Shown here: in pieces, positions 41,728 to 50,271 of the stretch
How the letters are laid out: each line of letters begins with the position of its first letter
Numbering within the stretch: the first letter of the stretch is position 1
Assembly: GCF_900143215.1 (NCBI RefSeq)
Contig: NZ_FRDM01000002.1
Span: forward strand, 248,001-312,000
Length of the DNA: 64,000 bases
Reading direction: 5' to 3'
Source of the DNA: Geodermatophilus obscurus
Lineage (GTDB): Bacteria; Actinomycetota; Actinomycetes; Mycobacteriales; Geodermatophilaceae
Position numbers and translations under genes: made by a program
The notes under the pieces: generated by a model
What the model saw: only the letters and a program-made list of their open reading frames with translations
What the model was told of the DNA's origin: nothing
Databases searched by the model: none

Positions 41728-44318
41728 GAGCGGCGCTGCGCCCGCGCCCCGGCCAGCAGCCGGGCGGCCCGGCGGGCGACCTCGCCGCGGTCGACCTTCG
41801 ACTGGTGCCGGATGTCCACCGGCAGCGCCGAGGCGGTCAGCACCGCGGCCACGTCGACGCCGGCGGCCGCGCGGACGGCGTCGGCCAGCTCCGCGCCGGC
41901 CAGGCCCAGGCGGTGCCGGGATCGCCCGGAGAGGCCCTCGGACGGCACGACGACCAGCACGACGACCTGCGTCCCGGGCGGTCCGACACCGACCGCCGCG
42001 GCAGCGGACACGCCGTCGGCCCGCTCCACCCGCTGCTCGATCCCGACCGGCGTCACCGGGCCGGAGGCCGTGGCGACGACGTGCTGCAGCCGCCCCTCGA
42101 TCCACAGCCGGCCGTCGGCGTCGAGGTGGCCGACGTCGCCGGTGCGGTGGAAGCCGGGGTCCCGGGACGCCGCCCGCTCCAGCGCCCACAGCGCGTCGTA
42201 CCGGTCCTTGACGTGCGCCGCCCGCACGCAGACCTCGCCCACCACACCGGGACGGTCGGTGAGCGGACCGTCCGCGGTGCCCTCGGCGGACAGCGGGCTG
42301 ACCCGCACGGTGACGCCCGCCAACGGGGCACCCACGCACACCCCCTCGCCGTCGCCGGCGGCCTCGATGCCGGCCAGCGATACGTCGGTGACCGGGAGGA
42401 CCTCGGTCATGCCGTAGGGCGTGTGCGCGTCGGCGGCGGGCAGGACCTCCTGCAGCGAGCGCAGCAGCGACGCCGGGACGGGCGCGCCGGCGGACATCAG
42501 CAGCCGGACCCGGGCCAGCGCCGCCCGCTGCTCCGCCGACAGGTCCGCCGCGGTGGCCGCGACCCGCCGCAGCGCCGCAGGGGACGCGAAGACGACGGTC
42601 GCGTCCACGGCGGCCGCGGCGTCGGCCAGCGCCGCCGCGGTCAGCGATCCGGGCGCGGTCACGTCGACGTCCGGCACCGCCGACCCGATGCCCAGGGCCG
42701 GCCCGAGGATCGCGAACGGCGCGAACGCCGCCACCAGCCGGTCGTCGGCGGTGAGGCCGTAGGTGGCGCGCACCAGGTCCAGCTGCGCGGCGGCCTGGCG
42801 GTGCGTGTAGACGACGCCCTTGGCCGGTCCGGTGGCACCGGAGGTGAACAGCACGGCGCAGTCGTCGTCCACCGGGACCTCCGCGGGCACCGGCGCCGAC
42901 CGGCCGCGGGCCGCCAGCTCGTCGAGCGTGGCGGTGGCGCCGAGTGCGCGCAGCGCGGCCCGGCCCGGCCGGCCGGCCGCGATGCGGGAGCCGGGCAGGC
43001 CCATCAGCCGCGCCGCGGCCAGGCCCGGACGGCTGCCGATCACGCAGTCGACCGCCGCGCTGCGCAGGGCGCGGCGCATCCCGGCGAGCCCCAGGCCCTT
43101 GTCGGCCACGACCACGACGCCGCCGGCCCGCCACACCGCGTACACCGCCGCGGTGAGGTCGGCCGAGGGCTCCACGAGGAGCGCGACGCGGTGCCCGGGG
43201 CGCACGCCGGAGGCGGCCAGGCCGGCGGCGAGGTCCCGCACCCGCCGGGCCAGCGCCGACCAGGACGACGTCGTGCCGCCGACCTCGACCACGGCCGCGG
43301 CGTCGTCGCCGGACCGCTCGTCCAGGGCCGACCACAGCCGGCGCGCGGCGTCGCCCGCCGGGCGGACGGGCGGCCCGTCCGGGCCGGTCCCGAGGTCGCT
43401 CACCCACTGCGCCACCGCCTCGGCGTACCGGGGGGCGTCCTCGGGGAGCAGGTGGGAGGCGCCCTCGTAGCGGTGCAGCCGGGCCTGGGGCAGACGGCTG
43501 CGCAGGTCGGCCAGGTAGCGCTCGCCGAAGACCGGGTCGCGCGGCCCCCACAGCAGCAGGGCCGGGACGTCGAGGCCGCGGATGCCCTCGGCGATCGCCT
43601 CCTGCACCGGGCGGGACGGGTGACCGGGGGAGAAGGGGATGTCGGCGACGAAGTCGCCCACCGACCGCCGTCGCGCCGGCGAGCGGTAGGGCGCGGCGAA
43701 GGCGCGCCGGACGTCGGCCGGCAGCGCGGGCCGGGACAGCGCCGTCGTCGCCCGCACGAACACCGGGGTGCCGACGGTGACCGCCGCCCGCACACCGGGC
43801 GCGTGCGCCATCCGGATGAGCGCCGGGCCGAGGTCGCCCTCGGGCATGGCGACGGCGGTGTTGCCCAGCACGACGCCGCGCAGCTGAGCGCGGTGCTCGA
43901 GCGCCCAACCGAGGGAGATGACGCCACCCCAGTCGTGCCCGACGGTCACCACCGGCCCGGTGACACCGAGGGCCGCCGTGAGGTCGCCGAGGTCGGCGAC
44001 CCGCTGGCGCAGCGGCCGCGGCCCGGGCAGCCGGTCGGAGAAGCCCATGCCGAGCTGGTCGGGTGCGACGACCCGCCAGCCGGGCGGGGCCGCCGCGAGC
44101 AGCCGCCGCCACAGGTAGGACCAGGTGGGGTTGCCGTGGACGCACAGCAGCGTGCCGACCGGGTCCGGAACGCCGTTGTCCAGGACGTGCCAGGTGTGCT
44201 TGACGCCGGTGGAGTCGGCGACGACGACCGTGCGGGACCAGGCGGGGTCCAGGCCGGGCAGCGCCGGCGGGCCGGGCGAAGTGGGCGGGGTGGGCGGGTG
44301 CAACGCGTCCGCTGTCAC
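41724..44318 (-). CDS. oleBC: OleBC fusion: beta-lactone decarboxylase plus beta-lactone synthetase
   Basis: An 864-residue fusion. The OleB half (about 20-320) is a haloalkane-dehalogenase-like hydrolase with HGNPTWSYLW and nucleophile Asp129 in GHDWGG; it decarboxylates the beta-lactone to a cis-olefin. The OleC half (about 335-860) is an AMP-ligase relative with FTSGATGPAKG, PYGMTEVLPV and TGDVGHLDADGRLWIEGR; it closes the beta-lactone. Such OleBC fusions are known from actinobacteria. GTG 44318 overlaps the oleA stop. Confidence 0.93.
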   Translation of the reverse strand: MTADALHPPTPPTSPGPPALPGLDPAWSRTVVVADSTGVKHTWHVLDNGVPDPVGTLLCVHGNPTWSYLWRRLLAAAPPGWRVVAPDQLGMGFSDRLPGPRPLRQRVADLGDLTAALGVTGPVVTVGHDWGGVISLGWALEHRAQLRGVVLGNTAVAMPEGDLGPALIRMAHAPGVRAAVTVGTPVFVRATTALSRPALPADVRRAFAAPYRSPARRRSVGDFVADIPFSPGHPSRPVQEAIAEGIRGLDVPALLLWGPRDPVFGERYLADLRSRLPQARLHRYEGASHLLPEDAPRYAEAVAQWVSDLGTGPDGPPVRPAGDAARRLWSALDERSGDDAAAVVEVGGTTSSWSALARRVRDLAAGLAASGVRPGHRVALLVEPSADLTAAVYAVWRAGGVVVVADKGLGLAGMRRALRSAAVDCVIGSRPGLAAARLMGLPGSRIAAGRPGRAALRALGATATLDELAARGRSAPVPAEVPVDDDCAVLFTSGATGPAKGVVYTHRQAAAQLDLVRATYGLTADDRLVAAFAPFAILGPALGIGSAVPDVDVTAPGSLTAAALADAAAAVDATVVFASPAALRRVAATAADLSAEQRAALARVRLLMSAGAPVPASLLRSLQEVLPAADAHTPYGMTEVLPVTDVSLAGIEAAGDGEGVCVGAPLAGVTVRVSPLSAEGTADGPLTDRPGVVGEVCVRAAHVKDRYDALWALERAASRDPGFHRTGDVGHLDADGRLWIEGRLQHVVATASGPVTPVGIEQRVERADGVSAAAAVGVGPPGTQVVVLVVVPSEGLSGRSRHRLGLAGAELADAVRAAAGVDVAAVLTASALPVDIRHQSKVDRGEVARRAARLLAGARAQRRS

Positions 44319-45340
44319 CAGGCGAGCTCGAGGCAGGAGACGTTGAGGCCCGAGCCGATGCCCATGAGCAGCACCCGGTCGCCGTCGACGAGCGAGTCCT
44401 GCTGACCGGCCAGCGTGTAGGGGACCGACGCCGGGCCGAGGTTGCCCCGGGTCGGGAACGTCGTGGGCACCAGCGCGGGGTCGATGGCGAACCGGTCGCA
44501 CATGGCCTTGGTGTGCACCTTGGACACCTGGTGGACGATGTAGCGGCTCATGCCGCGGGCCCAGTCGACCTCGGCGGCGGCGTCGGCCCACATGTCCTCC
44601 GACAGCGCCAGGCCGGCGTCCAGCAGGCCCTTGAGGTCGGTGCGCATCAGGTCGTTGTCGCCGATGCACAGCTCGTGGTGCTCGGTGCCCGCGCGGCTCA
44701 CCGAGGCGACCAGGCGGTGCCCCTCGGGGTGCCGGTCGGCGCGGCCGAGCACCATCGCGACGGCGCCGGAGCCCAGGGTCAGGGTGGCGAACTGCGCGAT
44801 CACGTCCTTGGAGGTCGTGCCCGGCTGGTTGAGCCGGTCGAGGGTGCGCTCCTGCACCGGCCGGGAGTCCTCGCCGTTCACGACCAGGGCGTACTCGACC
44901 ATCCCGGAGTCGATCATGGCCGCCGCCAGCTCCATGCCGTTGACGAAGCCGAGGCAGGCGTTCGTCACGTCGAAGTTCTGGCACGAGCGCGGCAGGCCGA
45001 GCGCGTGGTGGACCGCCACCGCGGTCGAGGGCTCGAGGTGCTTGCGGCTCACCGACGTGTTGACCATCAGGCCGATCGCGGCCGGGTCGACGCCGCTCTC
45101 GCTGATGGCCTTCGCACCGGCCTCGGCGGCGCCCTCGACGAAGGTGACGCCGTCGGCCCACCAGCGGCGCTCCTGGATGCCGGCCAGCCGCTCGAGCAGG
45201 CCGGGCCGCAGCCCGACCCGCCGGTAGGTGTCGGCGAGCACGTCGTCGAGCGCGTCGGAGGTGACGACCCGCGTGGCGTCGGTCGTCTGCAGTGCCAGGA
45301 CGGCCGTGTTGCCGAACCTGTGTGTGGCGTTACCGCTCAT
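44315..45340 (-). CDS. oleA: OleA, thiolase-fold acyl-CoA condensing enzyme
   Basis: A 341-residue thiolase-superfamily enzyme joining two fatty acyl-CoAs head to head. The nucleophile is Cys129 (NFDVTNACLGFVNG); the catalytic His and Asn lie in YIVHQVSKVH and PTRGNLGPASVP. The ending GIGSGLNVSCLELAW is typical. ATG 45340. It is the first gene of the olefin operon; the product would be long-chain cis-alkenes for the membrane. Confidence 0.95.
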   Translation of the reverse strand: MSGNATHRFGNTAVLALQTTDATRVVTSDALDDVLADTYRRVGLRPGLLERLAGIQERRWWADGVTFVEGAAEAGAKAISESGVDPAAIGLMVNTSVSRKHLEPSTAVAVHHALGLPRSCQNFDVTNACLGFVNGMELAAAMIDSGMVEYALVVNGEDSRPVQERTLDRLNQPGTTSKDVIAQFATLTLGSGAVAMVLGRADRHPEGHRLVASVSRAGTEHHELCIGDNDLMRTDLKGLLDAGLALSEDMWADAAAEVDWARGMSRYIVHQVSKVHTKAMCDRFAIDPALVPTTFPTRGNLGPASVPYTLAGQQDSLVDGDRVLLMGIGSGLNVSCLELAW

Positions 45341-45505
45341 GTCTGGAGTCCACTCCTCGGAAGGGTCGACTCCCTGCCGCGCCGCCCTCGGTGAAGACAC
45401 GTACTACCCGACCGGTCCGACGCCATGCCGCCCGGCCCCTCGCTCGCGTCCCGGGCCCCGCCACCGTCCACTGTCCACCGGCGCGGACCGGAGCGCCTCC
45501 CGAGG
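45341..45505. promoter_or_regulatory. ole operon upstream region
   Basis: A 165-bp gap between the 3' end of the coiled-coil gene and oleA, on the same strand. No strong hairpin or operator is evident; the operon promoter is presumably here. Confidence 0.3.
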
Positions 45506-46711
45506 TCAGCGTGGCAGTCGTGCGCGGAGTGACGCCAGCTCGGCGGTCAGCGCGCCGACCCGCTCGCTCGCCTCGCGCGCCGTCGTCTCGGCACCGGTCG
45601 CCCGGCGGTCGGCGTCCTCCGCGCGCTGCGCGGCCCGGGCCGCGTCGGTGAGGGCCTCGAGGCGGGCCTGCTCGGCGGCCGCCGCCCGGCTGGCCGCGCC
45701 GTCCGCCAGGCTCCGCGCGTCCCGCTCCGCGCGCCGGGCCGCGTCCCGCTCCCGCTCGGCGTCGCGGGCCTGCTCCCGCGCGGCGGCCGCGGCGGCCCGT
45801 GCCTCGTCCCGAGCGGCGACGGCCTCGTCGCGCTGCCCGGTCCGGCTCTGCACGGCCTCGGTGAGGCTGCGCTCGGTGACGCTCCACTGCGCGCGGGCCT
45901 CGACGAGGGCGTCGTGCTCGCGGGCGGCCTCCTCGCGGGCGCGCCGCTCGGCCCGGCGTGCGGCTCCGGCGTCGGCCTCGGCCGCCCGGCGGTGCAGGTC
46001 CGCGTCGTGCGCCCGGGTCAGGGCGGCGGCGCGTTCCTCTCCGGCCCGGTCGCGCTCGGCCTCCGCCTCGCGGCGGGCGGTCTCGGCCGCGTCGCGCGCC
46101 TCCTCGGCGAGCCCGGTGCGGTGCGCGGCCTGCGTCCGGGCCTCCGCGATCTGCTGCTCGGCGTCGGCCCGGGCCGCCGCGATCTGCTGCTCGGCGTCGG
46201 CCCGGGCCGCCGCGGCGTCGCGCTCGGCGGACCGGCGGGCCTCCTCGGCCTCCGCGCGGAGCTGCTCGGCCAGCCGGGCCTGCTCCTCGGCCCGCAGCCG
46301 CGCGGCCTGCGCGGCGTCGACGTCGGACCGGGCCTGCGCGAGCCGGGCCTCCACGGTCGTCTCGTCCCGGTACTCGTCCAGCGCCTCGACGGCCGCGGTG
46401 AGCAGGGCGGCCTGCGCCTCGGCCGCGACGGCGGCCTCCCGGGTCGCCGCGGCCCACCGGCCCACCAGCTGCCGGACCCGGCCCTCGGGAGGCAGCTCCT
46501 CGCTCAGCGCCCCGGCCGTCGCCACGACGCGGCCGGCCCGCTGCCCGGACACCCGGGCCCGCGCCTGGCGTGCCGACTGCGGGTTGTGGTCGGGGCGGGC
46601 GCAGAACTTGGGGGAGGGGCCGCTGCGGCCCGGGCTGCGGGGCCGGCGCGGCTCGGCGCAGCCGGGATAGGCGCAGCGGCCGTCGTCCTGGGTCCCGTCC
46701 GCCGCCGTCAT
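45506..46711 (-). CDS. Zinc-finger coiled-coil protein (KfrA-like)
   Basis: A 401-residue protein. The first 45 residues hold a Cys/His cluster (CAYPGCAEPRRP...PKFCARPDHN) likely to bind zinc and perhaps DNA. About residues 90-385 are one long Ala/Arg/Glu heptad coiled coil, with an internal DAEQQIAAARADAEQQIAEAR repeat. The build recalls KfrA/chromosome-organising proteins. ATG 46711 was chosen (an ATG at 46750 would add 13 residues); TATGGT upstream could make it leaderless. It is divergent from a tyrosine recombinase. Confidence 0.7.
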   Translation of the reverse strand: MTAADGTQDDGRCAYPGCAEPRRPRSPGRSGPSPKFCARPDHNPQSARQARARVSGQRAGRVVATAGALSEELPPEGRVRQLVGRWAAATREAAVAAEAQAALLTAAVEALDEYRDETTVEARLAQARSDVDAAQAARLRAEEQARLAEQLRAEAEEARRSAERDAAAARADAEQQIAAARADAEQQIAEARTQAAHRTGLAEEARDAAETARREAEAERDRAGEERAAALTRAHDADLHRRAAEADAGAARRAERRAREEAAREHDALVEARAQWSVTERSLTEAVQSRTGQRDEAVAARDEARAAAAAAREQARDAERERDAARRAERDARSLADGAASRAAAAEQARLEALTDAARAAQRAEDADRRATGAETTAREASERVGALTAELASLRARLPR

Positions 46712-47077
46712 GCTCGCTGACCATAGTCGAATGCCCGTCCGTGCATTCATCTATCCGGTGGATTGCCCGAACTGCCTCCACAGATGACTTCGTAGATAGG
46801 GTGTTTATCGGTAGTGATCGACCGGCACGGGGATGAGGCGAGCAGTGGGTGCAACGTCCTGGTCGGTCACGCGGACAACAACGCCGACCTCCTCGCACTG
46901 GCCGCGGAGTACGTGCGCCAGTGGAAGTGCTGCTGATGAGCGAACCGACGCCGAGAGCGGGGTGCCGGTTGCCGACCCGAACGATCATGATGCAGGCACG
47001 TGAGGCGACGTCCCCGTGATCGGCTCAGCGGACAACGACCACGAATCGTGCTCCTGGACTCCAGCAGGAGGACCTCC
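46712..47077. promoter_or_regulatory. AT-richer divergent region before recombinase
   Basis: A 366-bp gap whose left third (46720-46830) is visibly richer in A and T than the surroundings. GAATGC-N8-GCATTC (46729-46748) is an inverted repeat next to the coiled-coil start. TAGGGT (about 46797-46802) may be a -10 for the small ORF at 46814. It could include a recombinase site, but no direct repeat of it was found elsewhere in the window. Confidence 0.4.
46814..46936 (+). CDS. Possible small protein, 40 aa, Cys-Cys C-terminus
   Basis: GTG 46814 opens a 40-residue frame ending DLLALAAEYVRQWKCC. The amphipathic helix near the end and the normal codon bias make it look like a real C-terminus. It may be a complete microprotein or a remnant of a longer gene. 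There is no clear ribosome site; a leaderless start near a TAGGGT -10 is possible. I recognise no family. Confidence 0.35.
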   Translation: MIDRHGDEASSGCNVLVGHADNNADLLALAAEYVRQWKCC

Positions 47078-48106
47078 GTGACCTCTCGGACCGGCCCGCA
47101 CGACGACGTCGCGGAGACCGCAGTCGTCCCGCAGCCGTTGGGCGACGAAGGGCTGCTGTCGCCCGTCGAACTGGCCCTCGTGGGCAACTACCTCGCCTCG
47201 GCGCAGGCCGAGAACACCCGGAAGTCCTACGCGCGCGACATGCGGGCGTGGGTGGCCTGGTGCGCCGGCCGGTCGCTGTCCTCCGTGCTGCCCGCCGATC
47301 CGCTGGCCGTCGCCGCATGGCTGGCCACGATGGCCGACGAGGGCCGCAGCACCAGCTACATCGCCCGCCGGCTGGCGGCGCTCAACGACGCCCACCGCAC
47401 CGCCGGGCACCTGCCGCCCGGCGGCAGCGAGGGGGTGCGGCGCACCATGGCCGGGATCCGCCGCACCGCAGCCCGGTCCGGCCAGCGGCCGCGGCGGGCC
47501 CGCGCGGTGGACACCGCGACCGTGCGGGCGCTGGTCGAGGACCTCCCCGCGACCCTCGGCGGAACCCGCGACCGCTGCCTGATCCTGGTGGGCTACGCGC
47601 TGGGCCTGCGGGCCTCGGACCTGTGCGCACTGCGGATCGAGGACCTCACCCCGGCCGGGCACGGCGGCCTCGACGTCCTGGTCCGCTTCTCCAAGACCGA
47701 CCAGGACGGCGCGGGGGAGACCCTGGCCCTGGCCGAGGGCGTCCGCGAGGTCACCTGCCCGGTCCGCGCCGTCCGTGCCTGGCGCACCGCGCTGGCCGAG
47801 CAGGGCGTCACCTCCGGCCCGCTGTTCCGGTCGGTGGGGAAGGGGCGCACCCCGCGGCTCGGGGCGACCGCGCTGACCACCCGCAGCGTCGACCTCGTGC
47901 TGGAGCGCGCCGCCGCACGCGCCGGGGTCTCCGCCGAGGGCCTGTCGCCGCACTCGCTGCGTCGCGGCTTCGCCACCACGGCCTACGCCCAGGGCGTGTC
48001 CGAGAAGGAGATCAGCCGGACCGGGCGGTGGAAGTCCCTCGTCGTCCGCACCTACGACGCCTCCAGCCGCTGGGCCGACCCCGCCTCCGGTTCCCTGGGG
48101 CTGTGA
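47078..48106 (+). CDS. Tyrosine recombinase/integrase
   Basis: A 342-residue recombinase. The N-terminal SAM-like core-binding domain (about 30-115) starts LVGNYLASAQAENTRKSYARDM. The catalytic domain has Arg in GLRASDLC, HSLRRGFAT (His-x-x-Arg), GRWKS and the nucleophile Tyr in VVRTYDASSRW. All catalytic residues seem present. GTG 47078 has AGGAGG 6 nt upstream. No phage genes or flanking repeats are evident, so it may be a domesticated or stand-alone integrase. Confidence 0.9.
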   Translation: MTSRTGPHDDVAETAVVPQPLGDEGLLSPVELALVGNYLASAQAENTRKSYARDMRAWVAWCAGRSLSSVLPADPLAVAAWLATMADEGRSTSYIARRLAALNDAHRTAGHLPPGGSEGVRRTMAGIRRTAARSGQRPRRARAVDTATVRALVEDLPATLGGTRDRCLILVGYALGLRASDLCALRIEDLTPAGHGGLDVLVRFSKTDQDGAGETLALAEGVREVTCPVRAVRAWRTALAEQGVTSGPLFRSVGKGRTPRLGATALTTRSVDLVLERAAARAGVSAEGLSPHSLRRGFATTAYAQGVSEKEISRTGRWKSLVVRTYDASSRWADPASGSLGL

Positions 48107-48975
48107 CCCGCCGGCGGCCGGCGCCGCCGCACCGCAACCACCATGGGGCCGTGCTGCGCGCGCTGCGGACGGCGGTGGCCGTCGTCGTCCTGTTGGCTGT
48201 GCTGGTGGGTCTGCTGTGGGCGTTCCAGCGACGGCTGGTCTACCTGCCGGACGCCGGTCCCGTGCCGGCCGCCGCCGACGCCGTCCCCGGAGCCCGGGAC
48301 GTCGAGCTGACCACCGCCGACGGCCTGACCCTGGGCGCCTGGTTCGTGCCCGGTCCCACGGACGACGCCCCCGCCGTGCTCGTGGCCAACGGCAACGGCG
48401 GCCACCGCGGGATGCGGGCGCCGCTCGCGCGGGCCCTGTCCGCGGCCGGGCTCGCGGTGCTGCTGTTCGACTACCGCGGCTACGGCGGGAACCCCGGCAG
48501 CCCCAGCGAGGAGGGCCTGGCCCTCGACGTCCGGGCGGCGCGCAGCCACCTGCTGGAGGAGGCCGGCGTCCCCCAAGGGCGGCTGGTCTACTACGGCGAG
48601 AGCCTGGGCTGCGCCGTCGTCACCGAGCTGGCCGTCGACCACCCCCCGGCCGGCCTGCTGCTCCGGTCGCCGTTCGTCGACCTGGCCGCCGTCGGCGAGG
48701 TGCACTACCCGTTCCTCCCGGTCCGGTCGCTGCTGCGCGACCGGTACCCGGTCGCCGCGCGGGTCGCCGAGGTGCGGGCGCCCACGACGGTCGTCTACGG
48801 CGCCGCCGACACGATCGTGCCCCCGCGGCAGAGCCGGCAGGTCGCCGACGCCGCAGCCCGGCTGCACCGCCGGATCGAGGTCCCCGGCGCCGGCCACAAC
48901 GACGCCGCCCTGCTCGACGGCCGGGCCCTGGTGGACGCCGTCGTCGAACTCGCCACCGCGACCCCCGGGCCGTGA
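48103..48975 (+). CDS. Membrane-anchored alpha/beta hydrolase
   Basis: A 290-residue hydrolase with one N-terminal transmembrane segment (about 17-41) and an outward or cytoplasmic hydrolase domain. It has the nucleophile elbow GESLGC, LLRSPFVDLAAVGEVHYPFLPV and the catalytic His in GAGHNDA. This is the BEM46/FrsA-like group of unknown substrate. GTG 48103 overlaps the recombinase stop (GTGA); GTG 48151 is an alternative that keeps the membrane helix. Confidence 0.85.
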   Translation: MTRRRPAPPHRNHHGAVLRALRTAVAVVVLLAVLVGLLWAFQRRLVYLPDAGPVPAAADAVPGARDVELTTADGLTLGAWFVPGPTDDAPAVLVANGNGGHRGMRAPLARALSAAGLAVLLFDYRGYGGNPGSPSEEGLALDVRAARSHLLEEAGVPQGRLVYYGESLGCAVVTELAVDHPPAGLLLRSPFVDLAAVGEVHYPFLPVRSLLRDRYPVAARVAEVRAPTTVVYGAADTIVPPRQSRQVADAAARLHRRIEVPGAGHNDAALLDGRALVDAVVELATATPGP

Positions 48976-48997
48976 TCCGGTCCGCCGGCCCGACCGG

Positions 48998-49016
48998 TGC
49001 CGACGTGCCGTCGGCA
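48998..49016 (+). terminator. Hairpin after hydrolase gene
   Basis: TGCCGAC-GTGCC-GTCGGCA, 7-bp arms, 23 nt after the stop. Confidence 0.45.
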
Positions 49017-49159
49017 GGCCGCCCCGTCCGGATCCTGGGACGCTGTCGACGAACCGCGGGCGGGCCGCGCACCGCGCGGCGAGCCGCCCAGACCGGCCCG
49101 GTGCGGTGGCGCGCGCGGGGTCGGGTCCTCCCTGGAAGCCGTCGCGACAGGAGCCGAGG

Positions 49160-50128
49160 GTGCTGGGTCGAGTCCGTCGGGCACTGCGGGTACGCGCACG
49201 CGGAGCCGTCGGTCCGCGTCGGCCGGGCGGGCGGGCGGCACCCGGGCAGGACGTCCTGGTCGCCGAGCTGGAGGACCTCGTGGCGCGGGCACGTGCCGAC
49301 CTCGAGGACCTCGTCCGGCGGCACGGCAGGGACGTCGAGGAGATGCTGCACCGGCAGGCCGAGCGGGTGATCACGGCGGTGCACGAGGCGGAGATGCGCG
49401 AGCGCCGCGATCTCCGGGCCGCCGGTGAGCGGGCGGCCGTCCTGGCCAGCGCGCGGTTCGCCCAGGAGCGGATGCCGGACGCCGCGCTGTACGCGGACGC
49501 GTCGGAGACCCTGGAGCACGCCCTCCGGCTGGCGCCCGACGACGGGATGGCGCTGGAGTTCGGCGTCTACACCGGTGGCACGCTGACGGTCATCGCGCAG
49601 GCCCGCAGCGGCAGGGACGTGTACGGGTTCGACTCCTTCACGGGCCTGCCCGAGAACTGGCGGTCGCGCTTCCCGGCCGGCGCCTTCGAGGTCGACGCCG
49701 TGCCGACGATCCCGGGCGCCGAACTGATCGTCGGCCTGTTCGAGGACACGCTGGCGGGGTTCCTCGCCGACCATCCCGGGCCGGTGGCCTTCCTGCACCT
49801 CGACGCCGACCTGTACTCCTCGACCCGGACGGTGCTCGACCACGTCGGCCCGAGGCTCCGTCCCGGCACCGTTCTGCTGTTCGACGAGTACTTCAACTAC
49901 GCCGGCTGGGAGGAGCACGAGCACCGCGCCTGGCAGGAGTTCGTGGCCGCCAGCGGCATCGGCTTCCGCTACGAGGGCTACACCCACGACGACGAGCAGG
50001 TGGTCGTCCGGGTGACCGAATCCCCGGCCGGCACGGCTCCCGGTCACGACCGTGGGTCCGGCGGGTCGGCGGAGCCGTCGTCGGCAGCCGCGACACCGGG
50101 TCGCGACGCCGGAACAGCAGAACGGTGA
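49160..50128 (+). CDS. TylF/MycF-like class I SAM methyltransferase
   Basis: A 322-residue protein. A basic/coiled N-terminus (1-100, with DLEDLVRRHGRDVEEMLHRQ) precedes a methyltransferase domain: ALEFGVYTGGTLTVIA (SAM motif I), YGFDSFTGLPENWRSRF, FLHLDADLYSSTRTVL and FDEYFNYAGWEEHEHRAW. This is the macrocin O-methyltransferase family, usually acting on sugars or glycans with metal help. GTG 49160 has AGGAG 6 nt upstream. It is followed by a hairpin. Confidence 0.85.
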   Translation: MLGRVRRALRVRARGAVGPRRPGGRAAPGQDVLVAELEDLVARARADLEDLVRRHGRDVEEMLHRQAERVITAVHEAEMRERRDLRAAGERAAVLASARFAQERMPDAALYADASETLEHALRLAPDDGMALEFGVYTGGTLTVIAQARSGRDVYGFDSFTGLPENWRSRFPAGAFEVDAVPTIPGAELIVGLFEDTLAGFLADHPGPVAFLHLDADLYSSTRTVLDHVGPRLRPGTVLLFDEYFNYAGWEEHEHRAWQEFVAASGIGFRYEGYTHDDEQVVVRVTESPAGTAPGHDRGSGGSAEPSSAAATPGRDAGTAER

Positions 50129-50132
50129 TCGG

Positions 50133-50150
50133 ACGGGGGCCCGCCCCCGT
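50133..50150 (+). terminator. GC hairpin after methyltransferase gene
   Basis: ACGGGGGC-CC-GCCCCCGT, perfect 8-bp arms, 4 nt after the methyltransferase stop. Confidence 0.6.
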
Positions 50151-50271
50151 TCGGACCGGCCCCGCCCGCCGCGGGTGCGCAGCCTCGGTCGCGCGCGCCG
50201 GAGCCCCCGAGCAGGATCGTGCCGGGCGGTGTCCGGTGCCGCCGGGGTCGGGCGGAGGGGTGGGTGCGGGG

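Noticed and set aside
45228-46670. A 480-codon Ser/Ala/Arg-rich plus-strand frame
   Set aside because: It is the shadow of the Ala/Arg/Glu coiled-coil gene on the minus strand.
46935-47018. A 27-codon frame starting at ATG 46935, overlapping the 40-residue frame
   Set aside because: No conserved feature, no ribosome site of its own, and too short to support.
47078-48106. Prophage or integrative element around the tyrosine recombinase
   Set aside because: No att-like direct repeats, tRNA gene, phage structural or conjugation genes were seen on either side within the window.
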